64,000 nucleotides of DNA from Herbiconiux gentiana (GTDB taxonomy: Bacteria > Actinomycetota > Actinomycetes > Actinomycetales > Microbacteriaceae), in assembly GCF_024978135.1 (NCBI RefSeq), contig NZ_JANTEZ010000009.1:29863-93862 (forward strand), read 5' to 3'. A program made the translations under genes and the position numbers. The notes below the pieces were generated by a model. It was not told the origin of the DNA and made no database searches. It saw nothing but the letters and a program-made list of their open reading frames with translations. Positions 1 to 8,658 of the stretch are shown here, one piece after another. Position 1 is the stretch's first letter, and the number at the start of each line of letters is the position of its first letter.

Positions 1-688
1 CGAGCAGGCCCTTCCAGCCCTGGATGGTGGGGTTCTGCGTGTACTGCACCACGAGCTCGTAGTCGAACCAGGCGCCCGAGACGTAGCCCTCGCCGTAGAG
101 CAGGCGACTGAGGCCGAGCTCATACTTGTCGATGATGTCGAACTTCGTGGGCTGCTCGGGCAGGTTCTGCCAGAAGTGCTTCAGCGTCGGGTCGTCGAGC
201 ACGCCGCCCTTGAATCCCATCAGGAAGCTCTGCAGGTGCTGCATGTACTGGCTCGTCCAGGTGCCGCCCCAGACATCGAAGAAGCTCGTCTCGAAGTCCT
301 CGACCATGGGCGCGAGGCTCGCGAACGGCCCGACCAGCGAGTCGTTCGTGAGCAGCACGTAGGGCTTGCGCCTGATCTCGGGGAAGAGCTCGAGGCCCGT
401 CGCCCACGAGCCGAAGTCGTAGCCGATGTTCGGCTTCCGCACCACGATGGCGTCGTTCGCCGGCCCGCGCGACCAGTCCAGCGGGGCGTGGTCGTCGGAT
501 GCACGCACCACGACGACCTCGTAACCGGCCTCCTCGAGGCGCGCGACCATCCACGACAGCGACAGTGAGACCGTCGAGGAGGTGCCGAAGCTCGCGACCA
601 CGGCGACGCGGTCGGTGGCGGGCAGGCGGCGCTTCTCGGTCTCGACGACGGTGAGCGGGAGGACCTTGTCGAGGACTCTCGTGCTCAC
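1..688 (-). CDS. RgpF-like rhamnan synthesis protein / glycosyltransferase (partial, C-terminus outside window)
   Basis: The leftward frame opens with GTG at 688, 4 nt after the stop of the upstream small gene, and stays open for 229 codons to the window edge. The translation has an early Rossmann-like segment (VAVVASFGTSSTVSLSLSW), then KPNIGYDFGSWATGLE, LLTNDSLVGPF and FFDVWGGTWTSQYMQHLQSF. This series is typical of RgpF / rhamnan synthesis F proteins, which act in assembly or modification of rhamnose polysaccharides. The C-terminal part is missing, so length and further domains cannot be judged. Its place beside the Wzm/Wzt exporter and dTDP-rhamnose genes supports a cell-wall glycan role. 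The exact sugar donor is not visible. Confidence 0.8.
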   Translation of the reverse strand, partial: MSTRVLDKVLPLTVVETEKRRLPATDRVAVVASFGTSSTVSLSLSWMVARLEEAGYEVVVVRASDDHAPLDWSRGPANDAIVVRKPNIGYDFGSWATGLELFPEIRRKPYVLLTNDSLVGPFASLAPMVEDFETSFFDVWGGTWTSQYMQHLQSFLMGFKGGVLDDPTLKHFWQNLPEQPTKFDIIDKYELGLSRLLYGEGYVSGAWFDYELVVQYTQNPTIQGWKGLL

Positions 689-692
689 CGGA

Positions 693-953
693 TCAGGTCC
701 AGCCGTTGTTGAGGGCCTTGCGCCGGCGCATGCGCAGCGGGCGGGTGATCGTCCACGAGCTCGACCCCCGCAGCGCCTTCAGCTGGGTGGCGAGCCGCTC
801 CGCCTGGTTGCGGCTGGCCACGAGCCGCCGCCGGTATTCCTCGGTCTCGGCCGTGCGGCGCGCGAGCTGCGCGCGCAGCGCCTGCACCTCGAGGCGCAGT
901 TCGCGCAGTTCGTTCGCGACGTCGCCGTCGGGGGGTGTCACTGCTGAGCTCAT
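693..953 (-). CDS. Small coiled-coil protein of the polysaccharide locus
   Basis: An 86-residue protein, ATG start. Residues about 12-62 form a charged heptad-like helix rich in Leu, Arg and Glu (ELRELRLEVQALRAQLARR), a likely coiled coil. The C-terminus holds SSSWTITRPLRMRRR, a tail often found at the C-terminal end of large actinobacterial glycosyltransferases. Here it stands alone, 4 nt upstream of the RgpF-like gene, so the two are probably co-translated. It may be an accessory or oligomerisation subunit of that enzyme. I know no biochemical function for it. There is no signal peptide or membrane segment. Confidence 0.65.
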   Translation of the reverse strand: MSSAVTPPDGDVANELRELRLEVQALRAQLARRTAETEEYRRRLVASRNQAERLATQLKALRGSSSWTITRPLRMRRRKALNNGWT

Positions 954-991
954 GCTCGGTACCGATCCTTCATGACGGGGGAAACTCCCCC

Positions 992-997
992 ACTGTA
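992..997 (-). promoter_or_regulatory. Candidate -10 box for the small coiled-coil / RgpF-like operon
   Basis: On the minus strand a TACAGT hexamer lies 39 nt before the ATG at 953. The short leader then contains a 6-bp hairpin (977-991, GGGGGA/TCCCCC) and an AAGGA-like ribosome-binding site. No clear -35 is seen. Confidence 0.4.
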
Positions 998-1034
998 ATC
1001 GGGTTCGAGCGCCGCCGCCTGGGAGCTCCGCCCG

Positions 1035-1556
1035 TCAGGCCGCCTCGATGCTGCCGGTGGTCGACCCGGAGTGGGTGGGGTCGGTGAAGGTCAGCTCGAC
1101 GCTCCAGGTGCCGGTGGCGCCGGCGGGCAGCACGACCGCGAGGTTCGAGCAGTAGGTGACTGCCGCATCCGCCATGCCCGCCGCCTCGGTGGTGGCGCTC
1201 TGGTCGCCCTGGGCGACGGTGAGGGTGCAGGTGCCGGTCGAGGAGACGAGGTCGGTCACCATGCCCGCGACCGAGACCGTCGAGGTCGAGGGGTCGTAGG
1301 AGCTGTTCAAGATCTCGAGGGAGACCACGGAGGACTCCGGGGTGGTCGGGGTGGGGGTCGGCGTCGGCACGGGTGCGGCGGTCGGGGTGGGCGTGGGGGT
1401 GGCCGTCGGCGTCGGGGTGGCCGAGCGCGTCGGCGTCGGCGAGCTCGCCGAGGGGCTCGGCGTGGCCGCTCCGCCGATGCAGGCGGCCGTCGACAGGGCC
1501 GCTGCGGCGACGATGAGCGTGCTGAGGGATGCGCGGAGGAGCGTCGTACGTGCCAT
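1035..1556 (-). CDS. Secreted lipoprotein with Pro/Thr/Ser-rich linker and Ig-like domain
   Basis: A 173-residue protein starting at ATG 1556. It has an N-terminal signal with lipobox LSTAAC at about residue 24, then a roughly 45-residue low-complexity linker of TPTPT/SPTP repeats typical of a cell-wall-spanning spacer. The C-terminal ~100 residues look like a small beta-sandwich with two cysteines (TCTLTV, VTYCSN) that could form a disulphide. No enzymatic motif is visible. It is divergent from the GT2-GT4 gene and may be an exported wall-associated protein. Its ligand is unknown. A long frame continuing upstream on the same strand is antisense shadow and was not used. Confidence 0.75.
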   Translation of the reverse strand: MARTTLLRASLSTLIVAAAALSTAACIGGAATPSPSASSPTPTRSATPTPTATPTPTPTAAPVPTPTPTPTTPESSVVSLEILNSSYDPSTSTVSVAGMVTDLVSSTGTCTLTVAQGDQSATTEAAGMADAAVTYCSNLAVVLPAGATGTWSVELTFTDPTHSGSTTGSIEAA

Positions 1557-1563
1557 GTCCCCG

Positions 1564-1569
1564 ATCCTA
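1564..1569 (-). promoter_or_regulatory. Leaderless-type -10 (TAGGAT) for the lipoprotein gene
   Basis: TAGGAT on the minus strand ends 8 nt before the ATG at 1556, so transcription would start at or next to the start codon. Confidence 0.5.
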
Positions 1570-1607
1570 GGCATCGGGCATCCGGATGCCCGCTGACGCT
1601 CCGGCGA

Positions 1608-1613
1608 TAGGCT
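1608..1613 (+). promoter_or_regulatory. Leaderless-type -10 (TAGGCT) for the GT2-GT4 gene
   Basis: TAGGCT ends 7 nt before GTG 1620. No Shine-Dalgarno precedes the GTG, which fits a leaderless transcript. The box is divergent to the lipoprotein promoter in a 63-nt intergenic space. Confidence 0.5.
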
Positions 1614-1619
1614 GATCGG

Positions 1620-4184
1620 GTGAAGATCGCCATGCCGAAAGCCCAGCCCGGAGTCGTGTCGGTGGTCGTGGTGAACTTCCGCGGCGCCGACGACACGATC
1701 GAGTGCGTCTCCCAGCTGGGTGCCGTCGACTGGCCGCGCGAGAAGCTCGACGTCGTCGTGGTCGAGAACGGCTCGGGCGACGACAGCCTCGCCCGGCTCA
1801 CCGCCGCCTTCTCCGACGACGAGCGGGTGCGCGTGATCGAGTCGGCCGAGAACCTCGGCTTCGCCGGCGGGTCCAACCTCGGCGCGGCGAATGCCCGCGG
1901 CGAGTTCGTGGCCTTCCTGAACAGCGACGCCAAGCCGCACCCCGCCTGGGTGCGGGAGGCCGTCGCCCAGTTCGACACCAGTCCCGCGGTCGCCGCGGTC
2001 GGCAGCAAGGTGCTCGACTGGGAGGGCAAGGTGGTCGACTTCGTCGGCGGCAGCCTGACCTGGTTCGGCATGGGCTACAAAGACCACGAGAACCAGCCCG
2101 ACGACGAGCGCTTCCAGGAGCCGCGCGACATCCTCTACGGCACCGGGTCGGCCCTGTTCGTGCGGGCCTCCGCCTTCGCCGAGGCCGGCGGCTTCGACGA
2201 GCGCTTCTTCATGTTCTACGAGGACGTCGACCTCGGCTGGCGCCTGAACCTGCTCGGCTACCGGGTGCGCTTCGCGCCCGCCTCGATCGTCTACCACCGC
2301 CACCACGCCTCGATGCGCAGCTTCGGCCCGTACCGCGAGAGCTACCTGCTCGAGCGGAACGCCCTGGCCACCCTCTACAAGAACCTCTCGGCCGAGAACC
2401 TCGGACGCTTCCTGCCGGGAGCGATGGCGCTGCTCGCCCGGCGCGCGGTCGCGAAGAGCGACCTCGACTCGCAGCTGTTCGACATCCGCCGCTTCGGCGG
2501 GGCTGCCGACGAGTTCGACGCCACGACGCCGGTGGCGAAGGAGTCGCTCGCGAGCCTGTTCGCCCTCGACCAGTTCGTCGAGGAGCTCGAGTCGCTGAGC
2601 GCGACCCGCGACGAGCTGCAGGCCGCCCGACGGCGCACCGACGCCGAGCTGTTCCGGCTGTTCGGCAACATGATCCACCCGCTGCTCGGCGACTCCTCCT
2701 ATCTCTCGGGATTCCGCGCGGTGGTCGACGCCTTCGAGATCGAGGCCTCGACCGATCGGCGCCACGTGCTCGTGATCACGGGCGACGCGCTCGGCGAGAA
2801 GATGGCGGGGCCCGGCCTCCGCGCCTGGAAGATCAGCGAGGCGCTCAGCGCCGAGCACGACGTGCGCCTGGTCACCTGGAACGCCGCCAAGCGGCAGTCC
2901 GACCGCTTCGAGGTCGCCCACGTGCAGCTGCAGAACGAGCGGCAGATGGCCGTGCACGAGCAGTGGGCCGACGTGATCTTCTTCCAGGGCTACGCGCTGC
3001 ACCACTTCACCACCCTGCAGAAGTCCGAGAAGATCGTCGTCGCCGACATCTACGACCCCATGCACCTCGAGCAGCTCGAGCAGGGTCGCGAGTTCGGCAC
3101 CGAGCGCTGGACGAACATCGTGCGCTCCGCCACCGAGGTGCTGAACGCGCAGCTCGCCCGGGCCGACTTCTTCCTCTGCGCCTCCGAGCGGCAGCGCCTG
3201 TTCTGGCTCGGTCAGCTCGCCGCCCTCGGCCGCATCAATCCCGCGAACTACGCCGCCGACGACTCCCTCGACGAGCTGATCTCGATCGCGCCCTTCGGCC
3301 TCGACTCGACTCCCCCGCGGCACACCCGCGACGCCGTGCGCGGGGTCGTGCCGGGCATCGGTAAGAGCGACAAGCTGGTCATCTGGGGTGGCGGCATCTA
3401 CAACTGGTTCGACACGCTCACCCTGGTGCGGGCCGTCGGGGTACTCGCCGAGCGCCGCCCCGACGTGCGCCTGTTCTTCATGGGGGTCGCGCATCCGAAC
3501 CCCGACGTGCCCGAGATGGCCATCGTGCAGCAGACCAGGCGGCTCGCCGAGGAGCTCGGGTTGACCGGCCGCCACGTCTTCTTCAACGACTCCTGGGTCG
3601 ACCTCGACGACCGGCAGAACTACCTGCTCGAGGCCGATGTCGGCGTGAGCACGCACTTCGACCACATCGAGACGACATTCTCGTTCCGCACGCGCATCCT
3701 GGACTACCTGTGGGCGTCGCTGCCGATCGTCACCACCCGCGGCGACAGCTTCGGCGACCTGGTCGAGAAGGAGGGGCTCGGCGTGAGCGTGCCCGAGCGC
3801 GACGTCGAGGCCCTGGCCGACGCCCTCGAGCGGATGCTCTACGACGTCGACGAGCGCGCCGCGGCCGTCGAGGCGGTAAAACGGGTGCGCGAGCAGTTCA
3901 CCTGGGAGGAGACGCTGCGCCCCCTCGTGGAGTTCTGCCGCGACCCGCACCCCGCCGCCGACCGCGTGCTCGGCTCGCTCTCGGCCCCGATCGAGCTCGG
4001 CGCCGGTGCACGCCGCACCCGACCCGTCACCGCGGAGGAGAAGTTCCAGGCCATCTCGACCCGGCGGCACGGCCTCGGGCGCGACATCGCGCTGGCCCGG
4101 CACTACCTCACCAACGGCGGCGTCTCGTCGCTGATCGCCAAGGTGCGCTCCCGCTCCGAGCACGCCCGCGCGGGCCGTCGCTGA
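1620..4184 (+). CDS. Bifunctional glycosyltransferase: N-terminal GT2, C-terminal GT4-like
   Basis: An 854-residue cytoplasmic enzyme. Residues ~10-300 are a GT-A fold of the WbbL/rhamnosyltransferase type: VVVENGSGDDS, the metal-binding region FLNSDAKPHP near residue 98, and FMFYEDVDLGWRL near 200. Residues ~375-760 are a second, GT-B (GT1/GT4) module starting HVLVITGDALGEKMAGPG and including ADVGVSTHFDHIETTFSFR. A helical linker joins them. Two modules in one chain suggest sequential addition of two sugars to the growing glycan. The start is GTG 1620, placed 7 nt after a -10 box; an in-frame ATG lies at 1632. It heads the rightward part of the polysaccharide locus. Confidence 0.88.
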   Translation: MKIAMPKAQPGVVSVVVVNFRGADDTIECVSQLGAVDWPREKLDVVVVENGSGDDSLARLTAAFSDDERVRVIESAENLGFAGGSNLGAANARGEFVAFLNSDAKPHPAWVREAVAQFDTSPAVAAVGSKVLDWEGKVVDFVGGSLTWFGMGYKDHENQPDDERFQEPRDILYGTGSALFVRASAFAEAGGFDERFFMFYEDVDLGWRLNLLGYRVRFAPASIVYHRHHASMRSFGPYRESYLLERNALATLYKNLSAENLGRFLPGAMALLARRAVAKSDLDSQLFDIRRFGGAADEFDATTPVAKESLASLFALDQFVEELESLSATRDELQAARRRTDAELFRLFGNMIHPLLGDSSYLSGFRAVVDAFEIEASTDRRHVLVITGDALGEKMAGPGLRAWKISEALSAEHDVRLVTWNAAKRQSDRFEVAHVQLQNERQMAVHEQWADVIFFQGYALHHFTTLQKSEKIVVADIYDPMHLEQLEQGREFGTERWTNIVRSATEVLNAQLARADFFLCASERQRLFWLGQLAALGRINPANYAADDSLDELISIAPFGLDSTPPRHTRDAVRGVVPGIGKSDKLVIWGGGIYNWFDTLTLVRAVGVLAERRPDVRLFFMGVAHPNPDVPEMAIVQQTRRLAEELGLTGRHVFFNDSWVDLDDRQNYLLEADVGVSTHFDHIETTFSFRTRILDYLWASLPIVTTRGDSFGDLVEKEGLGVSVPERDVEALADALERMLYDVDERAAAVEAVKRVREQFTWEETLRPLVEFCRDPHPAADRVLGSLSAPIELGAGARRTRPVTAEEKFQAISTRRHGLGRDIALARHYLTNGGVSSLIAKVRSRSEHARAGRR

Positions 4185-4212
4185 CCTCGGCTCCCGCCCA
4201 GGGGCCGTGTTG

Positions 4213-4218
4213 TATCCT
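4213..4218 (+). promoter_or_regulatory. Candidate -10 (TATCCT) for the wzm-wzt operon
   Basis: TATCCT lies in the 96-nt gap before wzm. The leader it would make contains a short hairpin (GTCGGC 4230-4235 pairing with GCCGAC 4243-4248) and then a GGAGG ribosome-binding site at 4268-4272, which fixes the wzm start at ATG 4281 rather than 4257 or 4260. Confidence 0.4.
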
Positions 4219-4280
4219 CGAACCCGGCAGTCGGCCCTCCCAGCCGACCTACCCGGATGATGGCTTTGGAGGCCGGAAGC

Positions 4281-5192
4281 ATGACTGGCTTGCAAGAGTC
4301 CCCGCTGCAGCGGGCGAACCGACTGAGCACCGAGCCCTGGCAGCAGGCCGGCGGCCGCAGCTCGGGCGTGACGGGCACCGTCGCCTCGGTGCGCGAGATC
4401 TGGGAGCAGCGTCGTCTGCTCCGCCTGCTCACGGGGCGCGAGCTCAAGTCCCGCTACAAGGACAGCGCGGGCGGGTTCCTCTGGAGCCTCGCCAAGCCGC
4501 TGACCCAGCTGTTCATCTACTACCTGGTGATCGGCCAGTTCCTCGGCGCCGCCCGGGGCATCGAGAACTTCGCCATCTACATCTTCGCCGGCCTCACCAT
4601 CTACACGCTGTTCAGCGAGATCGTGGGCGCCGGCACCGGCTCCATCATCGCGAACGCGGGCCTGGTGAAGAAGGTCTACCTGCCGCGCGAGATCTTCCCG
4701 CTCGCCGCCGTCGGCTCGGCGCTGTTCAACTTCGCCGTGCAGTTCGTCATCCTCATCATCGCGTCGATCGTGGTCGGCACGCTGAGCTTCGGCCCGCAGC
4801 TGCTGTTCGGCCTCGGCGCGCTCGTGCTCATCCTCATCTGGGGCACCGCCGTCGGTGTGCTGCTCGCGGCGCTGAACGTCTACCTCCGCGACATCCAGTA
4901 CCTCGTCGAGGTCGTGCTGCTGCTGCTCATGTGGGCCTCCCCCATCCTCTACTCGTGGCAGCAGGCCGCGGCGATCCTGCCGCAGTGGCTGCTCGAGATC
5001 TACGTCAACTCCCCCATCACGCTCGCCGTGCTGGGCTTCCAGGAGGCCTTCTGGTCGGAGGCGTCCAACGGCGTCCCCCTGCCGCACCTGGCCATCCGGA
5101 TGCTGATCGCCGGCGTCGTGGGCCTCGTGGCCCTGTTCGCCGCCCAACGAGTCTTCAGCCGCCTGCAGGGCGACTTCGCACAGGAGCTGTGA
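4281..5192 (+). CDS. wzm: ABC-2 type polysaccharide export permease (Wzm)
   Basis: A 303-residue integral membrane protein with about six hydrophobic segments, for example LFIYYLVIGQFLG, FVILIIASIVVG and VLLLLMWASPILYSW. The N-terminal cytoplasmic part carries LLTGRELKSRYKDSAGGFLWSLAKPL, the coupling-helix region typical of polysaccharide and teichoic-acid ABC-2 exporters. It forms the membrane channel that moves a finished lipid-linked glycan across the membrane. Its stop overlaps the ATG of the ATPase gene by one base, indicating tight coupling of the two subunits. ATG 4281 is preferred to upstream ATGs because of the GGAGG site. Confidence 0.92.
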   Translation: MTGLQESPLQRANRLSTEPWQQAGGRSSGVTGTVASVREIWEQRRLLRLLTGRELKSRYKDSAGGFLWSLAKPLTQLFIYYLVIGQFLGAARGIENFAIYIFAGLTIYTLFSEIVGAGTGSIIANAGLVKKVYLPREIFPLAAVGSALFNFAVQFVILIIASIVVGTLSFGPQLLFGLGALVLILIWGTAVGVLLAALNVYLRDIQYLVEVVLLLLMWASPILYSWQQAAAILPQWLLEIYVNSPITLAVLGFQEAFWSEASNGVPLPHLAIRMLIAGVVGLVALFAAQRVFSRLQGDFAQEL

Positions 5193-6400
5193 TGGCAGAG
5201 CACGTCCCCGTCGTCGAGGTCAACGACGTCTCGAAGCGGTTCATCATCCGCAAGGAGAAGAGCCTCAAGGAGCGCCTGGTCAACGCCGGCCGCTCGAAGC
5301 AGTTCAAAGAGGACTTCTGGGCCCTCAAGAACGTCTCGCTCGAGATCGGCTCCGGCCAGACCATCGGCCTGATCGGGCCGAACGGCTCGGGCAAGTCGAC
5401 CCTCCTGAAGACCATCGGCGGCATCATCCAGCCCACGAGCGGCACCATCCGTCGCCGCGGCCGGCTGGCGGCGCTGCTCGAGCTGGGTGCGGGCTTCCAC
5501 CAAGACCTCACCGGGCGCGAGAACGTCTACCTGAACGCCTCCATCCTCGGCCTGTCACGCAAGCAGACCGACCTCTACTTCGACGACATCGTCGAGTTCT
5601 CGGGCATCAAGGACTTCATCGACACCCAGGTGAAGTTCTACTCCTCGGGCATGTACGTGCGACTCGCCTTCGCGGTGGCCGTGCACGTCGACCCCGACCT
5701 GCTGCTCGTCGACGAGGTGCTCGCCGTCGGCGACGAGGCCTTCCAGCGCAAGTGCCTCGACAAGATCCGCTCGTTCCAGCGGGAGGGCCGCACGATCGTG
5801 CTGGTCACCCACTCGCTCGGCCAGATCACCGAGTTCTGCGACCGCGCCGTGCTGCTGAACAAGGGCGAGGTGCTCTTCGACGGCGTGCCGCACGAGGCCG
5901 TGCGCGACTTCCGCGACGTGCTCGAGGAACGCCGCCAGGACGAGGCCGAGGCCCACAACGCCACCCACGAGGAGCAGGTGCCGGTCAACAACGGCCGCAT
6001 CGTCTCCACCACGGTGCACGCCGCCGGCCGCGCCGAGGGCGACCCCGTGCATCCGGGTGACGACCTCATCGTGCGGGTCACGTACGAGCACCCCACGGGC
6101 CTGCCCGACTGGATCGCCGCGATCCAGATCGACAACGTGCAGGGTGTGCCGGTCTACGGCACCGCCTCCCCGCGCATGAAGCTCGACCTCGGCGTGCTGC
6201 GCGAGCCCACCACGGTGGAGTTCGTGCTGCACGACGTGCAGTTCGGCACCGGCAAGTACTTCATCAACTCCACGCTGATGAACCGCGAGCGCGCCCACGT
6301 GCACGACGTGCCGCAGGCCGTCTCGTTCGACGTGCCGTACTACGACCTCGCGGTCGGCATCGTGCACTCCACGCCCGAGATCCGCGTCGTCGGCGCCTGA
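5192..6400 (+). CDS. wzt: ABC transporter ATP-binding protein with C-terminal glycan-recognition domain (Wzt)
   Basis: A 402-residue ATPase partner of Wzm. Walker A GPNGSGKST lies near residues 62-70, the signature YSSGMYVRLAFA near 149-160, Walker B LLLVDEVLAVGD near 170 and the H-loop VTHSLGQ near 205. Residues ~260-402 are an extra beta-rich domain (DDLIVRVTYEHP, FVLHDVQFGTGKYFINSTLMN) like the carbohydrate-binding domain of Wzt from O9a-type systems. Such a domain reads a terminal modification or glycan end before export, so the polymer likely has a recognised cap. No methyltransferase or kinase supplying a cap is seen in the window. Confidence 0.93.
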   Translation: MAEHVPVVEVNDVSKRFIIRKEKSLKERLVNAGRSKQFKEDFWALKNVSLEIGSGQTIGLIGPNGSGKSTLLKTIGGIIQPTSGTIRRRGRLAALLELGAGFHQDLTGRENVYLNASILGLSRKQTDLYFDDIVEFSGIKDFIDTQVKFYSSGMYVRLAFAVAVHVDPDLLLVDEVLAVGDEAFQRKCLDKIRSFQREGRTIVLVTHSLGQITEFCDRAVLLNKGEVLFDGVPHEAVRDFRDVLEERRQDEAEAHNATHEEQVPVNNGRIVSTTVHAAGRAEGDPVHPGDDLIVRVTYEHPTGLPDWIAAIQIDNVQGVPVYGTASPRMKLDLGVLREPTTVEFVLHDVQFGTGKYFINSTLMNRERAHVHDVPQAVSFDVPYYDLAVGIVHSTPEIRVVGA

Positions 6401-6419
6401 GCCGCCGGGCCCTCCGACC

Positions 6420-7418
6420 ATGACGAGCGACACGGATGCCCGGGTCGCCGTCTCGGCGATCCTGGTGAACTGGCGGCAGCCCGATCTCACCTCCGCGGCG
6501 GTGGCGTCGCTCGAGCGGCAGACCGGCCTCGCCGAGCGCGGCCTCGAGCTCGCCATCACGATCGTCGACAACGGATCGGGCGACGGCTCGCTCGAGGTGC
6601 TCCGGGAGCGTCATCCGCAGCACCTCGTGGTCGACGGCGGGCGCAACGACGGCTTCGGCGCGGGCGTGAACACGGGCATCCGGGCCCGCCCCGCCGACGT
6701 CTACGTGCTGCTCAACAACGACGCGGAGGCCGAGCCCGGCTTCGTGGCGGCCCTGGTCGACGAGCTGCGCGGGGCAGAGGGCCGCGGGGCCGTCACCGCG
6801 CGCATCCTGCTCGCCGGCACCCACCCGGTGCTCGTCAACAGCACCGGCAACGAGATGACCCGCTCGGGCAACGGCCGCGACCGCGACTGGCTCGTGCCGG
6901 CGGCCGACGAGCACCGCCCGGCGGGCGAGGTGATGGGCTTCTCGGGAGGCGCCGCGGCGCTCGACGCCCGGGCCCTCGACGACGTGGGGCTGTTCGACGA
7001 GAGCCTGTTCATGTACTACGAGGACACCGACCTCTCCTGGCGGCTGCGGCGCGCCGGCTGGAGCATCCGCTACACGCCCGACGCCGTCGTGCGGCACGCG
7101 CACGCGGCCTCCTCGGGCACGGGCAGCGACGTCTTCCGCTTCAGCAACGAGCGCAACCGGATGCTCGTGGCCCTCCGCCACGCGCCCGCCCCCGTCGCCC
7201 TCACCGCCGTCGCGCGCACCGCGGCCGGCACCCTGCGCGCCCTCGTCGCGGTGGCGCGCACCCCCACGCCCGCCCACCGTGCCGACGCCCGACGGCGCCT
7301 GCGCTCCTTCGGCTCCGCCCTGCGCCTCACCCCGGCGAACCTGGCCCGCCGGGTGCGGATCGACCGCTCCGCCCGCGCACCGCGCCGGGCCGTCGCCGCC
7401 TTCCTGGTCGCCGAGTGA
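6420..7418 (+). CDS. GT2 family glycosyltransferase (rhamnosyltransferase-like)
   Basis: A 332-residue GT-A enzyme. It begins SAILVNWRQPDLTSAAVASL, with the nucleotide-binding IVDNGSGDGS, VLLNNDAEAEPGF near residue 98 and MYYEDTDLSWRLRRAGW near 200, the acidic acceptor/catalytic region of WbbL-like enzymes. The C-terminal ~70 residues are Arg/Ala-rich and probably membrane-associating. It sits 19 nt after wzt on the same strand, so it is likely co-transcribed. With dTDP-rhamnose made in the same locus, L-rhamnose is the favoured donor, but donor identity cannot be read from sequence. Confidence 0.88.
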   Translation: MTSDTDARVAVSAILVNWRQPDLTSAAVASLERQTGLAERGLELAITIVDNGSGDGSLEVLRERHPQHLVVDGGRNDGFGAGVNTGIRARPADVYVLLNNDAEAEPGFVAALVDELRGAEGRGAVTARILLAGTHPVLVNSTGNEMTRSGNGRDRDWLVPAADEHRPAGEVMGFSGGAAALDARALDDVGLFDESLFMYYEDTDLSWRLRRAGWSIRYTPDAVVRHAHAASSGTGSDVFRFSNERNRMLVALRHAPAPVALTAVARTAAGTLRALVAVARTPTPAHRADARRRLRSFGSALRLTPANLARRVRIDRSARAPRRAVAAFLVAE

Positions 7419-7434
7419 CGCCGGAGGCGGCGGG

Positions 7435-7440
7435 TATGCT
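7435..7440 (+). promoter_or_regulatory. Candidate -10 (TATGCT) for the downstream glycosyltransferase genes
   Basis: TATGCT, a close match to an actinobacterial -10, lies about 67 nt upstream of GTG 7507. The 85-nt gap before this gene is larger than others in the run, which supports an internal promoter. Confidence 0.4.
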
Positions 7441-7506
7441 TGAGGCGGCCTCCGGGCACCCCTCCCGGAACGAGACCCCGCCGGGAACGAGAGCTAGGAC
7501 GTCGTG

Positions 7507-8658
7507 GTGAGCACACAGATCCCCGTCCTCCTCGACGCGACGAGTCTGCCGCCGTCGTGGGGCGGCGTCGCCCGCTACATCGAGGGGCTGCTCACCGGTC
7601 TCGACGAGCTCGGGGTCGCGCTCGACGTCGTGGTGAAGCCCGGCGATCTCGACCGGCTGCGCGCCGCCGCGCCGGGTCACCGCTACCACGCCGGCCCTGC
7701 GTCGCTTGCGAAACGACCCGTGCGCTTCGCCTGGGAGCAGCTCGGGCTGCCCCGGCTCGCCAAGCGACTCGGCGCGCGAGCCGTGCACTCGCCGCACTAC
7801 ACCTTCCCGCTGCTCACCCGTCGCTCCCGCATCGTCACCCTGCACGACGCCACCTTCTTCACCGACCCCGGCGTGCACTCGCGCCTCAAGCGCACCTTCT
7901 TCACGAGCTGGACCAGGTGGGCCGGCCGCCGGGCCACCGCTCTCGTGGCACCCAGCCGCGCCACGGCCGCCGCCGTGCGCGACGCGGTACCCGTGCGCGC
8001 CGAGATCCGCGTGGCCTACCTCGGCGTCGACCCCGAGGTCTTCCGGCCGCCGGCCCCCGCCGCGGTCGACGCCTTCGCCGCCGCGCACGGCCTCGGCGGC
8101 ACCGGCTGGATCGCCTTCCTCGGCACCATCGAGCCCCGCAAGAACGTGCCGGCCCTGCTCGGCGCCTACGCGAGCCTGCGCGCCGACCGCCGCGCCCGCG
8201 ACCTGACCACCCCCGAGCTGGTGCTCTCGGGCTCCCGCGGCTGGGACGAGGAGGCCGCGCGCCTGCTCGACACCCCCGGCGAGGGCGTCACCGAGGCCGG
8301 GTACCTCCCGCTGGAGGAACTCGGCGCCTTCCTCGGCGGCGCGACCGTCGTCGCCTACCCCTCCCTCGGCGAGGGTTTCGGCCTGCCCGTGCTGGAGGCC
8401 ATGGCGTGCGGTGGAACCGTGCTCACCACCGATCGGCTCTCGATCCCCGAGGTCGGCGGCGACGCGGTGGCGTACACCGAGCCGGATGCCCACTCCATCG
8501 CCGTGGCGCTCGAGCAGCTGCTCGACGAGCCGGGGCGCCGCGCCGAGCTGTCCCGGGCCGCCCTCGAGCGCTCGCACGGGTTCACCTGGGCGGCCTGCGC
8601 GCGGGTGCACCTCGACGCGTACGCCGCGGCCGGGGTCACCGTGGAGGTGGCCGCGTGA
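7507..8658 (+). CDS. GT4 family glycosyltransferase
   Basis: A 383-residue GT-B enzyme of the mannosyltransferase/rhamnosyltransferase type. The N-terminal part has PPSWGGVARYIEGLL and VHSPHYTFPLLTRRSRIVTLHDATFF. The C-terminal donor-binding half has FLGTIEPRKNVPALL near residue 205 and YPSLGEGFGLPVLEAMACG near 283, the E-x7-E retaining motif. GTG 7507 is chosen because AGGA at 7496-7499 is 7 nt upstream; GTG 7504 is also possible. Its last four bases overlap the next GTG start, so the two enzymes are probably made together. Confidence 0.88.
   Translation: MSTQIPVLLDATSLPPSWGGVARYIEGLLTGLDELGVALDVVVKPGDLDRLRAAAPGHRYHAGPASLAKRPVRFAWEQLGLPRLAKRLGARAVHSPHYTFPLLTRRSRIVTLHDATFFTDPGVHSRLKRTFFTSWTRWAGRRATALVAPSRATAAAVRDAVPVRAEIRVAYLGVDPEVFRPPAPAAVDAFAAAHGLGGTGWIAFLGTIEPRKNVPALLGAYASLRADRRARDLTTPELVLSGSRGWDEEAARLLDTPGEGVTEAGYLPLEELGAFLGGATVVAYPSLGEGFGLPVLEAMACGGTVLTTDRLSIPEVGGDAVAYTEPDAHSIAVALEQLLDEPGRRAELSRAALERSHGFTWAACARVHLDAYAAAGVTVEVAA

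Noticed and set aside
1035..5147. A 1,370-codon leftward open frame spanning several genes
   Set aside because: Only its last 173 codons (from ATG 1556) read like a real protein with signal and linker. The rest is antisense to glycosyltransferase and wzm genes and has the biased composition of high-GC shadow frames.
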